Assembly (NCBI GenBank): GCA_964599095.1
Contig: CAZREB010000012.1
Span: forward strand, 62,001-126,000
Source of the DNA: SZAS-79 sp964599095
GTDB taxonomy: Bacteria; Pseudomonadota; Gammaproteobacteria; Burkholderiales; SG8-39
Direction of reading: 5' to 3'
Length of the DNA: 64,000 bases
Positions 15,861-24,362 of this stretch are shown here, one piece after another (position 1 is the stretch's first letter; every line of letters starts with the position of its first letter). The notes below the pieces were generated by a model. The model worked only from the letters and a program-made list of their open reading frames with translations, searched no databases and was not told the origin of the DNA. The position numbers were made by a program, and so were the translations under genes.

Positions 15861-17066
15861 TCAACCGGCGGTGGCGTCGATCTTGATCGCGTCGAACGAC
15901 GTGCTGCCGGCCGCGGCCGCGGCGAAGATGGATTCTTTCTTTTCTTCCTGCTTGGCCGCTTCGGGGGGAGGGGGCGCAACCGGCGCCGCGCCGGTAATGT
16001 CGCTCGCGGTGGCCTGGTTGATGAGCCAGAGCATGTTGGTCGCCGAATCGGCGTTTGCCATGGCCTCTTCCTGGGAGATTTTCCCGTCCATGAAGAGTTT
16101 GAACAGCGCCTGCTCGAACGTTTGCGAGCCCGGCGACATGCTCTTCTCGAGGGCTTCCTTGATTTCGTTGATCTCGCCCTTCTCGATCAGTTCCGCCACG
16201 TGCCGGGTGTTGAGCAGCACCTCGACGGCCGCCATGCGGCCGCCGGTCTTGGTCCGGATCAGGCGCTGGGAGATGATCGACTGGAGGGCGGCAGAGAGGT
16301 CCAGCAACAGGCTCGGCCTGTTCTCGAGCGGGTAGAAGTTGATGATCCGGTTCATCGCGTGGTAGCTGTTGTTCGCGTGCAGTGTGGCCAGCGCGAGGTG
16401 GCCGGACTGCGCGTAGGCGAGCGCCATGCCCATCGTGTCCTTGTCGCGGATCTCGCCGATCAGGATGATGTCCGGGGCCTGCCGGAGTGCGTTCTTCAGT
16501 GCGATGTTGAAGCTCTTGGTGTCGGTCCCGACTTCGCGCTGGTTGACGATCGATTTCTTGTTCTGGAATATGAACTCGACCGGGTCCTCGAGCGTCAGGA
16601 TGTGGCCGGCTTTGCGCTCATTGCGGTAGTCGATCATCGCCGAAAGCGAGGTCGATTTGCCGGAGCCGGTGGCGCCCACCATCAGGATCAGGCCGCGCTT
16701 GGCCATGATCACCTCCTTGAGCACTTCGGGCACGCCCAGGCTGTCGAGCGGGGGGATGCTGCCGGGGATGAAGCGCACGACGACCGCTGGCGAGCCTTTC
16801 TGCCGGAAGGCGCTGATGCGGAACGCGCCTACGCCCTCGAGCGCGTACGCAGTGTTCAGTTCCAGTTCCTCTTCGTATTCCTTGATCTGCTTTTCGTTGA
16901 GGACTTCGTACAGGAGCGTCTTGACGGCGTCGGCGGTCATCACGGTCTGGTTGACCGGGACGGCATTGCCGTTGATCTTGATGTTGATCGGCGAGCCGAC
17001 CGACAGGAAGATGTCCGAGGCTTTCTTCTCGGCCATCAACTGGAACAGCCTCTTCATTGCCGACAT
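15861..17066 (-). CDS. pilU: PilT/PilU-family type IV pilus ATPase (PilU-like)
   Basis: 401-residue cytoplasmic hexameric ATPase for pilus retraction. Walker A is GATGSGKS at residues 131-138; the Asp box, Walker B (IILIGEIRD) and His box (LATLHANN) follow. The segment AAVEVLLNTRHVAELIEKGE and the ending with FDQALF-like TFEQALFKLFMDGKIS resemble PilU more than PilT. A 45-residue alanine/proline/lysine-rich tail extends beyond the usual end. No other pilus gene is nearby; it lies between dapD and prmB, where other betaproteobacteria often have dapE. PilT cannot be fully excluded. Confidence 0.85.
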   Translation of the reverse strand: MSAMKRLFQLMAEKKASDIFLSVGSPINIKINGNAVPVNQTVMTADAVKTLLYEVLNEKQIKEYEEELELNTAYALEGVGAFRISAFRQKGSPAVVVRFIPGSIPPLDSLGVPEVLKEVIMAKRGLILMVGATGSGKSTSLSAMIDYRNERKAGHILTLEDPVEFIFQNKKSIVNQREVGTDTKSFNIALKNALRQAPDIILIGEIRDKDTMGMALAYAQSGHLALATLHANNSYHAMNRIINFYPLENRPSLLLDLSAALQSIISQRLIRTKTGGRMAAVEVLLNTRHVAELIEKGEINEIKEALEKSMSPGSQTFEQALFKLFMDGKISQEEAMANADSATNMLWLINQATASDITGAAPVAPPPPEAAKQEEKKESIFAAAAAGSTSFDAIKIDATAG

Positions 17067-17102
17067 GAGTATTCTCCCCCGGGAAGGTGCTGGAACGCTA
17101 GG

Positions 17103-17924
17103 CTAGTCGCCGCGCAACAATTCGTTCAGGCTCGTCTTGGCGCGAGTCTGCGCATCCACGCGCTTGACGATGACTGCGCAGTACAAGCCGTACTTGCCGT
17201 CGGCCGAGGGCAGCGTGCCCGGGACTACGACCGACCCGGACGGAACGCGGCCATACGTGACTTCGCCCGACGTCCGGTCGTAGATCCGCGTGCTCTGGCT
17301 GATGAAGACTCCCATCGACAGGACGCTGTTCTCCTCGACGATCACGCCCTCGACGACTTCGGAGCGGGCGCCGATGAAGCAGTTGTCCTCGATGACGACC
17401 GGGTTCGCCTGGATCGGTTCGAGCACGCCGCCTATGCCTACGCCGCCCGACAGGTGCACGTTCCTGCCGATTTGCGCGCAGGATCCGACCGTTGCCCACG
17501 TGTCGACCATCGTGCCTTCGTCCACGTACGCACCGATGTTCACGTAGGAAGGCATCAATACCACGTTCTTCGCAATGAACGAGCCGCGCCGCGCCATCGC
17601 CGGCGGGACCACGCGAAAACCACCTGCGGAAAAACGCCCGGCGTCGTAGGCCGAAAACTTGCTCGGCACCTTGTCGAAGTACTGGGTGCCGCCGCCGGCG
17701 ATCACGCCGTTGTCGGCGAGCCTGAACGAGATCAGCACCGCCTTCTTGATCCACTGGTGCGTGACCCACGTGCCGTCGCGCTTTTCGCAGACCCGAAGCG
17801 TGCCGGCGTCGAGGCCGGCAATCACGTGCTCGACGGCTTCGCGCACCGGTGCCGGTGAGGAAGAGGGGCTGAGGCCGTTACGATCCTCCCAAGCCCGGTC
17901 GATTATTTCTTTCATGTCTTGCAT
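17103..17924 (-). CDS. dapD: Tetrahydrodipicolinate N-succinyltransferase
   Basis: 273 residues. Uses succinyl-CoA to acylate 2,3,4,5-tetrahydropyridine-2,6-dicarboxylate in the succinylase branch of lysine and meso-diaminopimelate synthesis. The central left-handed beta-helix hexapeptide repeats are evident (for example VGSCAQIGRNVHLSGGVGIGGV and VIEDNCFIGARSEVVEG), with the N-terminal helical domain and the conserved VPPAMARRG segment. It is directly downstream of dapC (4-base gap), the next enzyme in the pathway, so the two form an operon. Confidence 0.96.
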   Translation of the reverse strand: MQDMKEIIDRAWEDRNGLSPSSSPAPVREAVEHVIAGLDAGTLRVCEKRDGTWVTHQWIKKAVLISFRLADNGVIAGGGTQYFDKVPSKFSAYDAGRFSAGGFRVVPPAMARRGSFIAKNVVLMPSYVNIGAYVDEGTMVDTWATVGSCAQIGRNVHLSGGVGIGGVLEPIQANPVVIEDNCFIGARSEVVEGVIVEENSVLSMGVFISQSTRIYDRTSGEVTYGRVPSGSVVVPGTLPSADGKYGLYCAVIVKRVDAQTRAKTSLNELLRGD

Positions 17925-17928
17925 GGGG

Positions 17929-19197
17929 TTACAGGCCTTCCGAAAATTTCATGATGCGTTCCGCCGCCTCGACGCAGTCCGCCAGGGGCTGGACAAGGGC
18001 CACGCGGACATAGTTTCGCCCCGGGTTAGTGCCGCCATTTTCGCGGCCCAGGTAGCTGCCGGGGAGGACGAGCACATTATATTCGCGGTGCAATCGGCTC
18101 GCGAACTGCGCGTCGTCGATGGGTGTGCGGATCCAAAGGTAGAACCCGCCTTCGGGCATGGAGGTTTCAAGGGGCTCGCGAAGGAGCGGCAGGACGGCCT
18201 TGTACTTCTCCGCGTATAGGCGGCGGTTCGCAACCACGTGGGCTTCGTCGCGCCATGCCGCGATCGAGGCGCGCTGAACGGTGACGCTCATCGCGCTGCC
18301 GTGGTAGGTCCGGTAGAGGAGGAAATTCTTGAGCAGCGCGGCATCGCCGGCCACGAAGCCTGACCGCATGCCAGGCGCATTCGAGCGCTTCGACAGGCTG
18401 GAGAAGACGACCAGCCGCGCAAAATCGCCACGGCCCAGCAGCGTCGCCGCCTGGAGGGCGCCCATGGGCGGACGGGTTTCGTCGTAGTAAAGCTCCGAGT
18501 AGCACTCGTCCGAGGCGATCACGAAGCCATGACGATCCGAGAGTTCGAACAGCACGCGCCAGTCTTCCAGGCCCATGACGGCGCCGCTGGGATTCGCAGG
18601 CGAGCACGCGTAGGCCAGCTGCACGTTGCGCCAGGTGGCTTCGTCGATCGAGCGATAGTCGGGCTTGAATCCGGTGCCTGCAGTGGCATCCAGGAACACG
18701 GGGGAGGCGCCGGCGAGGACGGCGGCGCCCTCGTAGATCTGGTAGAAAGGGTTCGGGCAAAGAACGAGCGCCCGGCCGCCCGAGGGGTCGATCACGGTCT
18801 GCGCGAACGCAAACAGCGCCTCGCGCGATCCGTTGACCGGCAGGACCTGGGTGGCCGGATCCACCTTGGCAAGGCCATACCTGCGCATCAGCCAGGCGGA
18901 AATGGCTTCGCGCAACTCCGGCAAGCCTGCGGTGGCCGGATAGGCCGACAATCCGTCGAGGTTGGCGACCAGCGCGGATGTGACGAGTTCGGGCGTCGCA
19001 TGCTTTGGCTCGCCGATCGACAGGTTGATTGCCTGATACGCCGGGTTGGGCACGAGGCCTGCCAGCAGCAGTCTCAGGCGCTCGAACGGATAGGGCTGGA
19101 GCTTCGCGAGGCGCGGATTGAGGGAAAAGGCCGGGCGGCCGGCCGCCGGTGCCGGCGGTTCCGGGTTACTGGCGGACATGCGGGTCGCAGGGTGCAA
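17929..19197 (-). CDS. dapC: Succinyldiaminopimelate transaminase
   Basis: 422-residue class I/II PLP aminotransferase that converts N-succinyl-2-amino-6-ketopimelate to N-succinyl-LL-diaminopimelate. Typical elements are the INLSIGEPKHATP N-terminal region, ACSPANPSGAVM, and the PLP-lysine loop SLSKRSNAPGMRSG. The start may be Met1 (19197) or Met7 (19179); both overlap the end of queF by 32 or 14 bases. Adjacent dapD confirms the role. Succinyl-DAP desuccinylase (dapE) is not in the window. Confidence 0.93.
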   Translation of the reverse strand: MHPATRMSASNPEPPAPAAGRPAFSLNPRLAKLQPYPFERLRLLLAGLVPNPAYQAINLSIGEPKHATPELVTSALVANLDGLSAYPATAGLPELREAISAWLMRRYGLAKVDPATQVLPVNGSREALFAFAQTVIDPSGGRALVLCPNPFYQIYEGAAVLAGASPVFLDATAGTGFKPDYRSIDEATWRNVQLAYACSPANPSGAVMGLEDWRVLFELSDRHGFVIASDECYSELYYDETRPPMGALQAATLLGRGDFARLVVFSSLSKRSNAPGMRSGFVAGDAALLKNFLLYRTYHGSAMSVTVQRASIAAWRDEAHVVANRRLYAEKYKAVLPLLREPLETSMPEGGFYLWIRTPIDDAQFASRLHREYNVLVLPGSYLGRENGGTNPGRNYVRVALVQPLADCVEAAERIMKFSEGL

Positions 19198-19597
19198 GAG
19201 AATCCAGTGTTTCCAGTGGTATGTGCGGCGCAGGCTTCCATCCGCGCTTGCGGTGGTCGGCGACGATCGTTGTGAATATTCCGCCGCGCACGTTGAACAC
19301 TGCGGCCAGCCTCATGTAGCGCGGGCGCGTCGCGGCGACAAGATCCCCCAGGATGCGATTCGTCACCGCTTCGTGAAAGGCCCCCTGGTCGCGGTACGAC
19401 CACACATAGAGCTTGAGCGATTTCAATTCGACGCAGGATCTGTCGGGCACGTAGTCGAGCAGCAGCCTTGCGAAATCCGGCTGGCCGGTCATCGGGCACA
19501 GGCAACTGAACTCGGGGATCTCCATGTGGATCCGGTAATCCCGGTCCGGGCTCGGATTTGGAAAAGTCTGCAGCCTGCTGCTCGGTCGGGAGGGCAT
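19166..19597 (-). CDS. queF: NADPH-dependent 7-cyano-7-deazaguanine reductase (type I QueF)
   Basis: 143 residues, the short unimodular form. It reduces preQ0 to preQ1 in queuosine tRNA biosynthesis. The active-site segment EFSCLCPMTGQPDF contains the catalytic cysteine (Cys34) and aspartate (Asp41); the QueF signature VELKSLKLYVWSYRDQGAFHE follows. It is the first gene of the minus-strand run and overlaps the dapC start, so it is probably co-transcribed with lysine genes to which it has no metabolic link. It diverges from smc with 147 bases between them. Confidence 0.93.
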   Translation of the reverse strand: MPSRPSSRLQTFPNPSPDRDYRIHMEIPEFSCLCPMTGQPDFARLLLDYVPDRSCVELKSLKLYVWSYRDQGAFHEAVTNRILGDLVAATRPRYMRLAAVFNVRGGIFTTIVADHRKRGWKPAPHIPLETLDSLAPCDPHVRQ

Positions 19598-19744
19598 TTC
19601 GACGCGCGGATGGTGGCGGGGGAGAGGAAGGACGGGAGCATGAAAATGGTATCATAGCGCGCTCATTTTCCGTGGCCGATCGTCGATCGAATCGAGTGCA
19701 GTCCGATCGCGCCGCGGCCTGTAGACACTCCGAATAAAGCTTCC

Positions 19745-22700
19745 GTGCGTCTCACCCAGATCAAGCTCTCAGGTTTCAAGTCGTTCGTCGACCCCACCCC
19801 GATCCATGTCCCGGGACAGCTGGTCGGCATCGTCGGCCCCAACGGCTGCGGCAAGTCCAACGTGATCGACGCCGTCCGCTGGGTGCTCGGCGAAACGCGC
19901 GCCTCCGCCTTGCGCGGGGATTCGATGATGGACGTGATCTTCAACGGCTCGGTCAACCGGAAACCGCATTCCCGCGCCAGCGTGGAGCTCATATTCGACA
20001 ACACGCTCGGGCGCGCCGCCGGCCAGTGGTCGCAGTACGCGGAGATCGCCGTAAAGCGGGTCCTGCAGCGCGACGGCGATTCCTCGTACTACATCAACAA
20101 CACCCACGTGCGCCGGCGCGACATCACCGACATCTTTCTCGGCACGGGCCTGGGTCCGCGCGCATACGCGATCGTCGAGCAGGGAATGATCTCGCGCGTG
20201 ATCGAGGCAAAGCCTGAAGAATTGCGCGTATTCCTCGAGGAAGCCGCCGGTGTGTCGAGATACAAGGAACGCCGGCGGGAGACCGAGAACCGCCTGTCCG
20301 ACACGCGCGAAAACCTGGCCAGGGTGACCGACATCCGCACCGAGCTGGGCGGCCAGATCGAGAAGCTCGAAAAGCAGGCCGAAGTGGCCGGGCGTTACCA
20401 GGAATTCCAGACCGAACTGCAGACCAAGCAGCAACTGCTGTGGTTCCTGCGCAGGCGCGACGCGGCGGCCGAGCGCGAGCGTCATGCCCAGGAAATCCAG
20501 CGCGCGACCAACGAACTCGAATCGGAGACCGCAAGCCTCAGGGAGATCGAGAGCCGCATCGAGACGGCCCGGAGCGCGCATTACACCGCGGGCGATGGGC
20601 TGAACGCTGCGCAGGCTGCGCTTTACGGAGCGAATTCCGAAGTCGCACGGCACGAATCCGAGCTTCGTCACGTCGAGGAAACGCGGCAGAGGCTGGAGAA
20701 CCGGCATGTCGAATTGCGCGCCCAGCTCGGTTCGTGGCGAGAGCAGCGATCGCAGCTCACGCAGGCGCTGCACATGTGGGCGAACCGCCAGGTCGGAGCG
20801 AGGCGAAGGGTCGTGGAATCGCAGCAGGCCCTGGCCGCCGAAAGCGAAAAACTGCCTCATTGCGAGCAAGGCTTCCGCGTCGCGCAGGATCGGCTGAACG
20901 AGATGCGCAGTCAGGCGATGCAGGCCGAAAGCCGCTACCAGCTGGAACAGACCAACCTGGGGCACGCCGATCGATCCGTCCAGGCGCTCGAGCAGCGAGA
21001 GCAGCGGCTCAGGGCGGAACTCGAGACGCTCGACCGGCCTGATATCCAGGCGCAGCAGGAGCACGAGCGCCGGGTCGAGGAACTTGGGCGGGAAATCGAG
21101 GCCGCGCAGGCCGGGACGACGGCGCTGCAGGAGGCGTGCGGCGTGCTGGACCGCGAACGCCAGTCCGCCGTGGCGCGGCTGAACGACGCATTGCGTGAGC
21201 ACAGTGCTGCGGAGGCACAGCTGGCAACGCTGCGGCAGGTGCAGGAGTCGATGGCAGAGGACGGCAAGCTGGTCGAGTGGCTGGAGCGCCATGGAGTGGC
21301 TGGTTCTTCGCGATTCTGGGAAAAGGTGCGCATCGAATCGGGCTGGGAAACGGCGGTCGAGGCCGTGCTTCGCGAGCGCTTGCATGCGCACGAACTTGGC
21401 TCCGAGGATGCGTTGTACGGCCTCGTCAGCGACAGGCCGCCGGCCAAGGCCAGCTTCTATGCGCGATCCGACCAGCACCAGGCCGACTGGCTGGAGGGCT
21501 GCGAGCCGCTCGCAGGCAAGGTCACCGCGAACGATGCGGGCATTGGCGGCGCGATATCGGACTGGCTGTCGGGCGTTCACGCCGTAGAGGGGATTCCGTC
21601 GCCGCAGGCGCGGGCTGCCTTGCCGCACGGCGTTTCGCTTGTCAACCGCGAGGGTCACCGCTTTTCGCGGCATACCGTCAGTCTTCACGCGCCCGATGCT
21701 ACGGATTCGGGCCTCCTCGTGCGCCAGGCGCAGATCGAATCGCTCGACGAACGCGCCGCGGCGCTGCGCTTGCAACTCGAGGCCGCGCGCAGCAACGTGG
21801 ACCAGTGCGAGCAGGGCTTGGCGTCCAAGCAGGCGGAACTGGCGGCAGCGCGAGATGCGGCGGCCGAGCTCCAGGGCAGTGCGCACGAAGCGAACATCGA
21901 GCTTCTCAAGCTGGCGCAGGCCGCCGACAGGTACCGCGAACGCAGTGGCCAGATCGGCACGGAACTCGAAGGCATTGCCGCCGAAATGCAGAAGGTGCTC
22001 GGGAGGAAGGCCGAAATCCGCGGCGCGATCGAGCGGATCGGCGCGGAAATCTCGGTATTGAAGTCGGGCCTGGAGGAGATAAGGGCTGCGCATGCCGCAG
22101 CCGAAATGGCCCTGACCGACCAGCGGCGCGCACTCCAGCAGGCGGAGCGTGCCGCCCAGGAAGCGGTCTTTGCCGAGCGTGAATGCGTTTCCAAGATCAG
22201 CGAGATCGACAATTCGGTCAAGATCATCGATCAGCAGATCGAGCGTGCAGACCTCGATGTGGTCAAATTGACCGAGGAGTTGGCCGTCGACCCGATCCCC
22301 GAAGTGCGCGAGGCGCTCGACCGGGCGATCGAGGCGCGCATCGGATGCGAAAAGACGCTGTCGGAGGCGCGCAATACCGTGGAGGCCGCCGCTTCCGCCT
22401 TGCGTGCTCTCGAAGAAGAGGGTTCGCAGGTCGAGGCACGAATGGAGCCGCTGCGTGAGCGCATCGGGGAACTCAGGCTCAAGGAGCAGGCCGCCAGGAT
22501 CAACCACGAGCAATTCGCGGTCCAGCTCGCCGAGGCGGGCGCGGACGATGCCAGGCTTGCAATCGAAGCCGAGAACGCACCGCGGCCGTCGGCGCTTCAG
22601 TCCGAAATCACCCGGCTCAACCAGGCGATCGCCGAGCTGGGTGCGGTCAACCTTGCCGCCCTCGATGAGCTGAAGACGAGCAGCGAACGCAAGGGATTCC

Positions 22701-23260
22701 TCGACTCGCAATCCGCCGATCTGGAAGAGGCGGTCAAGACTCTGGAAGACGCGATCCGGCGGATCGATCGCGAAACGCGCGAACTCTTGCGGGAAACGTT
22801 CGAGAGCGTCAACCGGCATTTCGGCTCGCTTTTCCCGATGTTGTTTGGAGGCGGGGAGGCCAGGCTGATCATGACCGGCGAGGAAATCCTCGACGCCGGT
22901 GTGCAGGTGATGGCGCAGCCTCCGGGCAAGCGCAACAGCAGCATCCATCTCCTGTCCGGCGGCGAAAAGGCGCTGACTGCGATTTCGCTCGTCTTTGCGC
23001 TGTTCCAGCTCAATCCGGCGCCCTTCTGCCTTCTCGACGAGGTCGACGCGCCGCTGGACGATTCGAACACCCAGCGGTTCTGTGAACTGGTGAAGAAAAT
23101 GTCGTCGCAGACGCAGTTTCTCTACATCAGCCACAACAAGATCACCATGGAAATGGCGAGCCAGCTCGTCGGCGTGACCATGCAGGAATCGGGTGTATCA
23201 CGCGTCGTGGCGGTGGATATCGACGAGGCCCTGCGCATGCGAGAGGAGCTCGCGGCCTGA
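19745..23260 (+). CDS. smc: Chromosome segregation protein SMC
   Basis: 1171 residues. Walker A GPNGCGKS at 31-38, a long coiled coil interrupted by a hinge around residues 500-640, then the ABC signature LLSGGEKAL and Walker B LLDEVDAPLDDSN near the C-terminus. With ScpA and ScpB (encoded at 2.9-4.4 kb) it forms the condensin that organises and separates sister chromosomes. The start is GTG at 19745; MRLTQIKLSGFKSFVDPT is the exact family N-terminus, so it is secure. zipA follows after 13 bases. Confidence 0.97.
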   Translation: MRLTQIKLSGFKSFVDPTPIHVPGQLVGIVGPNGCGKSNVIDAVRWVLGETRASALRGDSMMDVIFNGSVNRKPHSRASVELIFDNTLGRAAGQWSQYAEIAVKRVLQRDGDSSYYINNTHVRRRDITDIFLGTGLGPRAYAIVEQGMISRVIEAKPEELRVFLEEAAGVSRYKERRRETENRLSDTRENLARVTDIRTELGGQIEKLEKQAEVAGRYQEFQTELQTKQQLLWFLRRRDAAAERERHAQEIQRATNELESETASLREIESRIETARSAHYTAGDGLNAAQAALYGANSEVARHESELRHVEETRQRLENRHVELRAQLGSWREQRSQLTQALHMWANRQVGARRRVVESQQALAAESEKLPHCEQGFRVAQDRLNEMRSQAMQAESRYQLEQTNLGHADRSVQALEQREQRLRAELETLDRPDIQAQQEHERRVEELGREIEAAQAGTTALQEACGVLDRERQSAVARLNDALREHSAAEAQLATLRQVQESMAEDGKLVEWLERHGVAGSSRFWEKVRIESGWETAVEAVLRERLHAHELGSEDALYGLVSDRPPAKASFYARSDQHQADWLEGCEPLAGKVTANDAGIGGAISDWLSGVHAVEGIPSPQARAALPHGVSLVNREGHRFSRHTVSLHAPDATDSGLLVRQAQIESLDERAAALRLQLEAARSNVDQCEQGLASKQAELAAARDAAAELQGSAHEANIELLKLAQAADRYRERSGQIGTELEGIAAEMQKVLGRKAEIRGAIERIGAEISVLKSGLEEIRAAHAAAEMALTDQRRALQQAERAAQEAVFAERECVSKISEIDNSVKIIDQQIERADLDVVKLTEELAVDPIPEVREALDRAIEARIGCEKTLSEARNTVEAAASALRALEEEGSQVEARMEPLRERIGELRLKEQAARINHEQFAVQLAEAGADDARLAIEAENAPRPSALQSEITRLNQAIAELGAVNLAALDELKTSSERKGFLDSQSADLEEAVKTLEDAIRRIDRETRELLRETFESVNRHFGSLFPMLFGGGEARLIMTGEEILDAGVQVMAQPPGKRNSSIHLLSGGEKALTAISLVFALFQLNPAPFCLLDEVDAPLDDSNTQRFCELVKKMSSQTQFLYISHNKITMEMASQLVGVTMQESGVSRVVAVDIDEALRMREELAA

Positions 23261-23273
23261 CCGGCCGGCCGCC

Positions 23274-24353
23274 ATGAGCGAATTCCAGGCAGGCCTTCTC
23301 GTCATAGGCGCACTCGCGGTGGTGGCCGTGTTCGCATACAACAAATGGCAGGAATACCGCGCCGGCAAGGCGGCCGGCGAGGCGTTCCGGTCGCGTCACC
23401 CGGATGTATTGGTCGGCGGGAACGCCGAACCGATGCCGGCGGCGAGGGTGGGCGCGGACCAAGAGGGGCGGGTGGAGCCGGTACTCGCGCCGCCACCGCC
23501 AGTCGCACCGCCTCCGAAATCCACGGCGGAGATCCGCGGGTCGGCCATGCCTGACGCCCGCATCGACTACGTCGTCGAAATGAGCGGTGATCCGGCTGTC
23601 GATCCCGCTTCGCTGGCAGAGCTTTGGGCGGGAATGGAAAAGCGCTTTCCGCGCCGCGTGATGCTTGCCGGCCTCGTCGACGGCCAATGGGTGCCGATTG
23701 CCGCCGGTGCGGCCAGCGGCAGGCTGGAGGCGGCCCTGCAGCTCGTCAGCCGCAATGGCGTCCTGAGCGAAGGCGAACTCCTCGAATTCCGGTCCGCGGC
23801 CGAAACGCTTGCCGCCGGGCTGCAGTTTTCGGCGAAAGCACCCGAGATGCGCGATTCGCTCGATGCGGCCCGCGCGATCGACGCAGTCTGCGCCGACGCG
23901 GACATCCAGGTGGCGTTCCACGTGGTTGCCGCACCCGGGTCGTCGTTCGCAGGAACGAAAGTGAGGGCCGCCGCGGAGGCTGCCGGCTTTGTCATGGATG
24001 CGCGCGGTCGATTCGTGCTGAGCGACGAGGACGGCCGCGAGCTCTACGACCTCGCCGATCGGGCCGGTACAAGGTTCGTGCCGGCCACGATGAAGGATGC
24101 CGCGCCCCAGGCGCTGACCTTGTCGATGGACGTACCCCGGGCTCCTGAGACGCAGCGCACTTTCGACGCAATGCTCAGGTTCGGGCGGCAACTCGCCCAA
24201 TTGCTCGGGGGTACGCTGGTGGACGACAACAACCAGCCGCTCGACGAGCGCGCGGTCGCGGCGATCAACGCCCAGCTCCTGGTCGTGCGCCGGAACCTGG
24301 AAGCACAAGGAATCGCACCCGGCAGCGCGCTCGCGCTCCGGCTGTTTTCCTGA
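23274..24353 (+). CDS. zipA: Cell division protein ZipA
   Basis: 359 residues from the ATG at 23274. The layout is that of ZipA: one N-terminal membrane segment (about residues 6-24, LLVIGALAVVAVFAYN), a basic then proline-rich linker (about 45-90), and a globular C-terminal FtsZ-binding domain (about 220-350, including VAFHVVAAPGSSF). ZipA tethers the FtsZ ring to the inner membrane. Sequence conservation in this family is low, but the position between smc and ligA is where betaproteobacterial zipA is found. Confidence 0.85.
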   Translation: MSEFQAGLLVIGALAVVAVFAYNKWQEYRAGKAAGEAFRSRHPDVLVGGNAEPMPAARVGADQEGRVEPVLAPPPPVAPPPKSTAEIRGSAMPDARIDYVVEMSGDPAVDPASLAELWAGMEKRFPRRVMLAGLVDGQWVPIAAGAASGRLEAALQLVSRNGVLSEGELLEFRSAAETLAAGLQFSAKAPEMRDSLDAARAIDAVCADADIQVAFHVVAAPGSSFAGTKVRAAAEAAGFVMDARGRFVLSDEDGRELYDLADRAGTRFVPATMKDAAPQALTLSMDVPRAPETQRTFDAMLRFGRQLAQLLGGTLVDDNNQPLDERAVAAINAQLLVVRRNLEAQGIAPGSALALRLFS

Positions 24354-24362
24354 GTTCCGCAG

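Noticed and set aside
19598..19744. TATGAT on the minus strand as the queF promoter
   Set aside because: A -10-like hexamer exists but no -35 at usual spacing; left uncalled. No preQ1 riboswitch-like structure was seen either.
19769..23134. Long minus-strand open frame opposite smc
   Set aside because: Antisense shadow with no recognisable domain; smc on the plus strand is intact from Walker A to Walker B.
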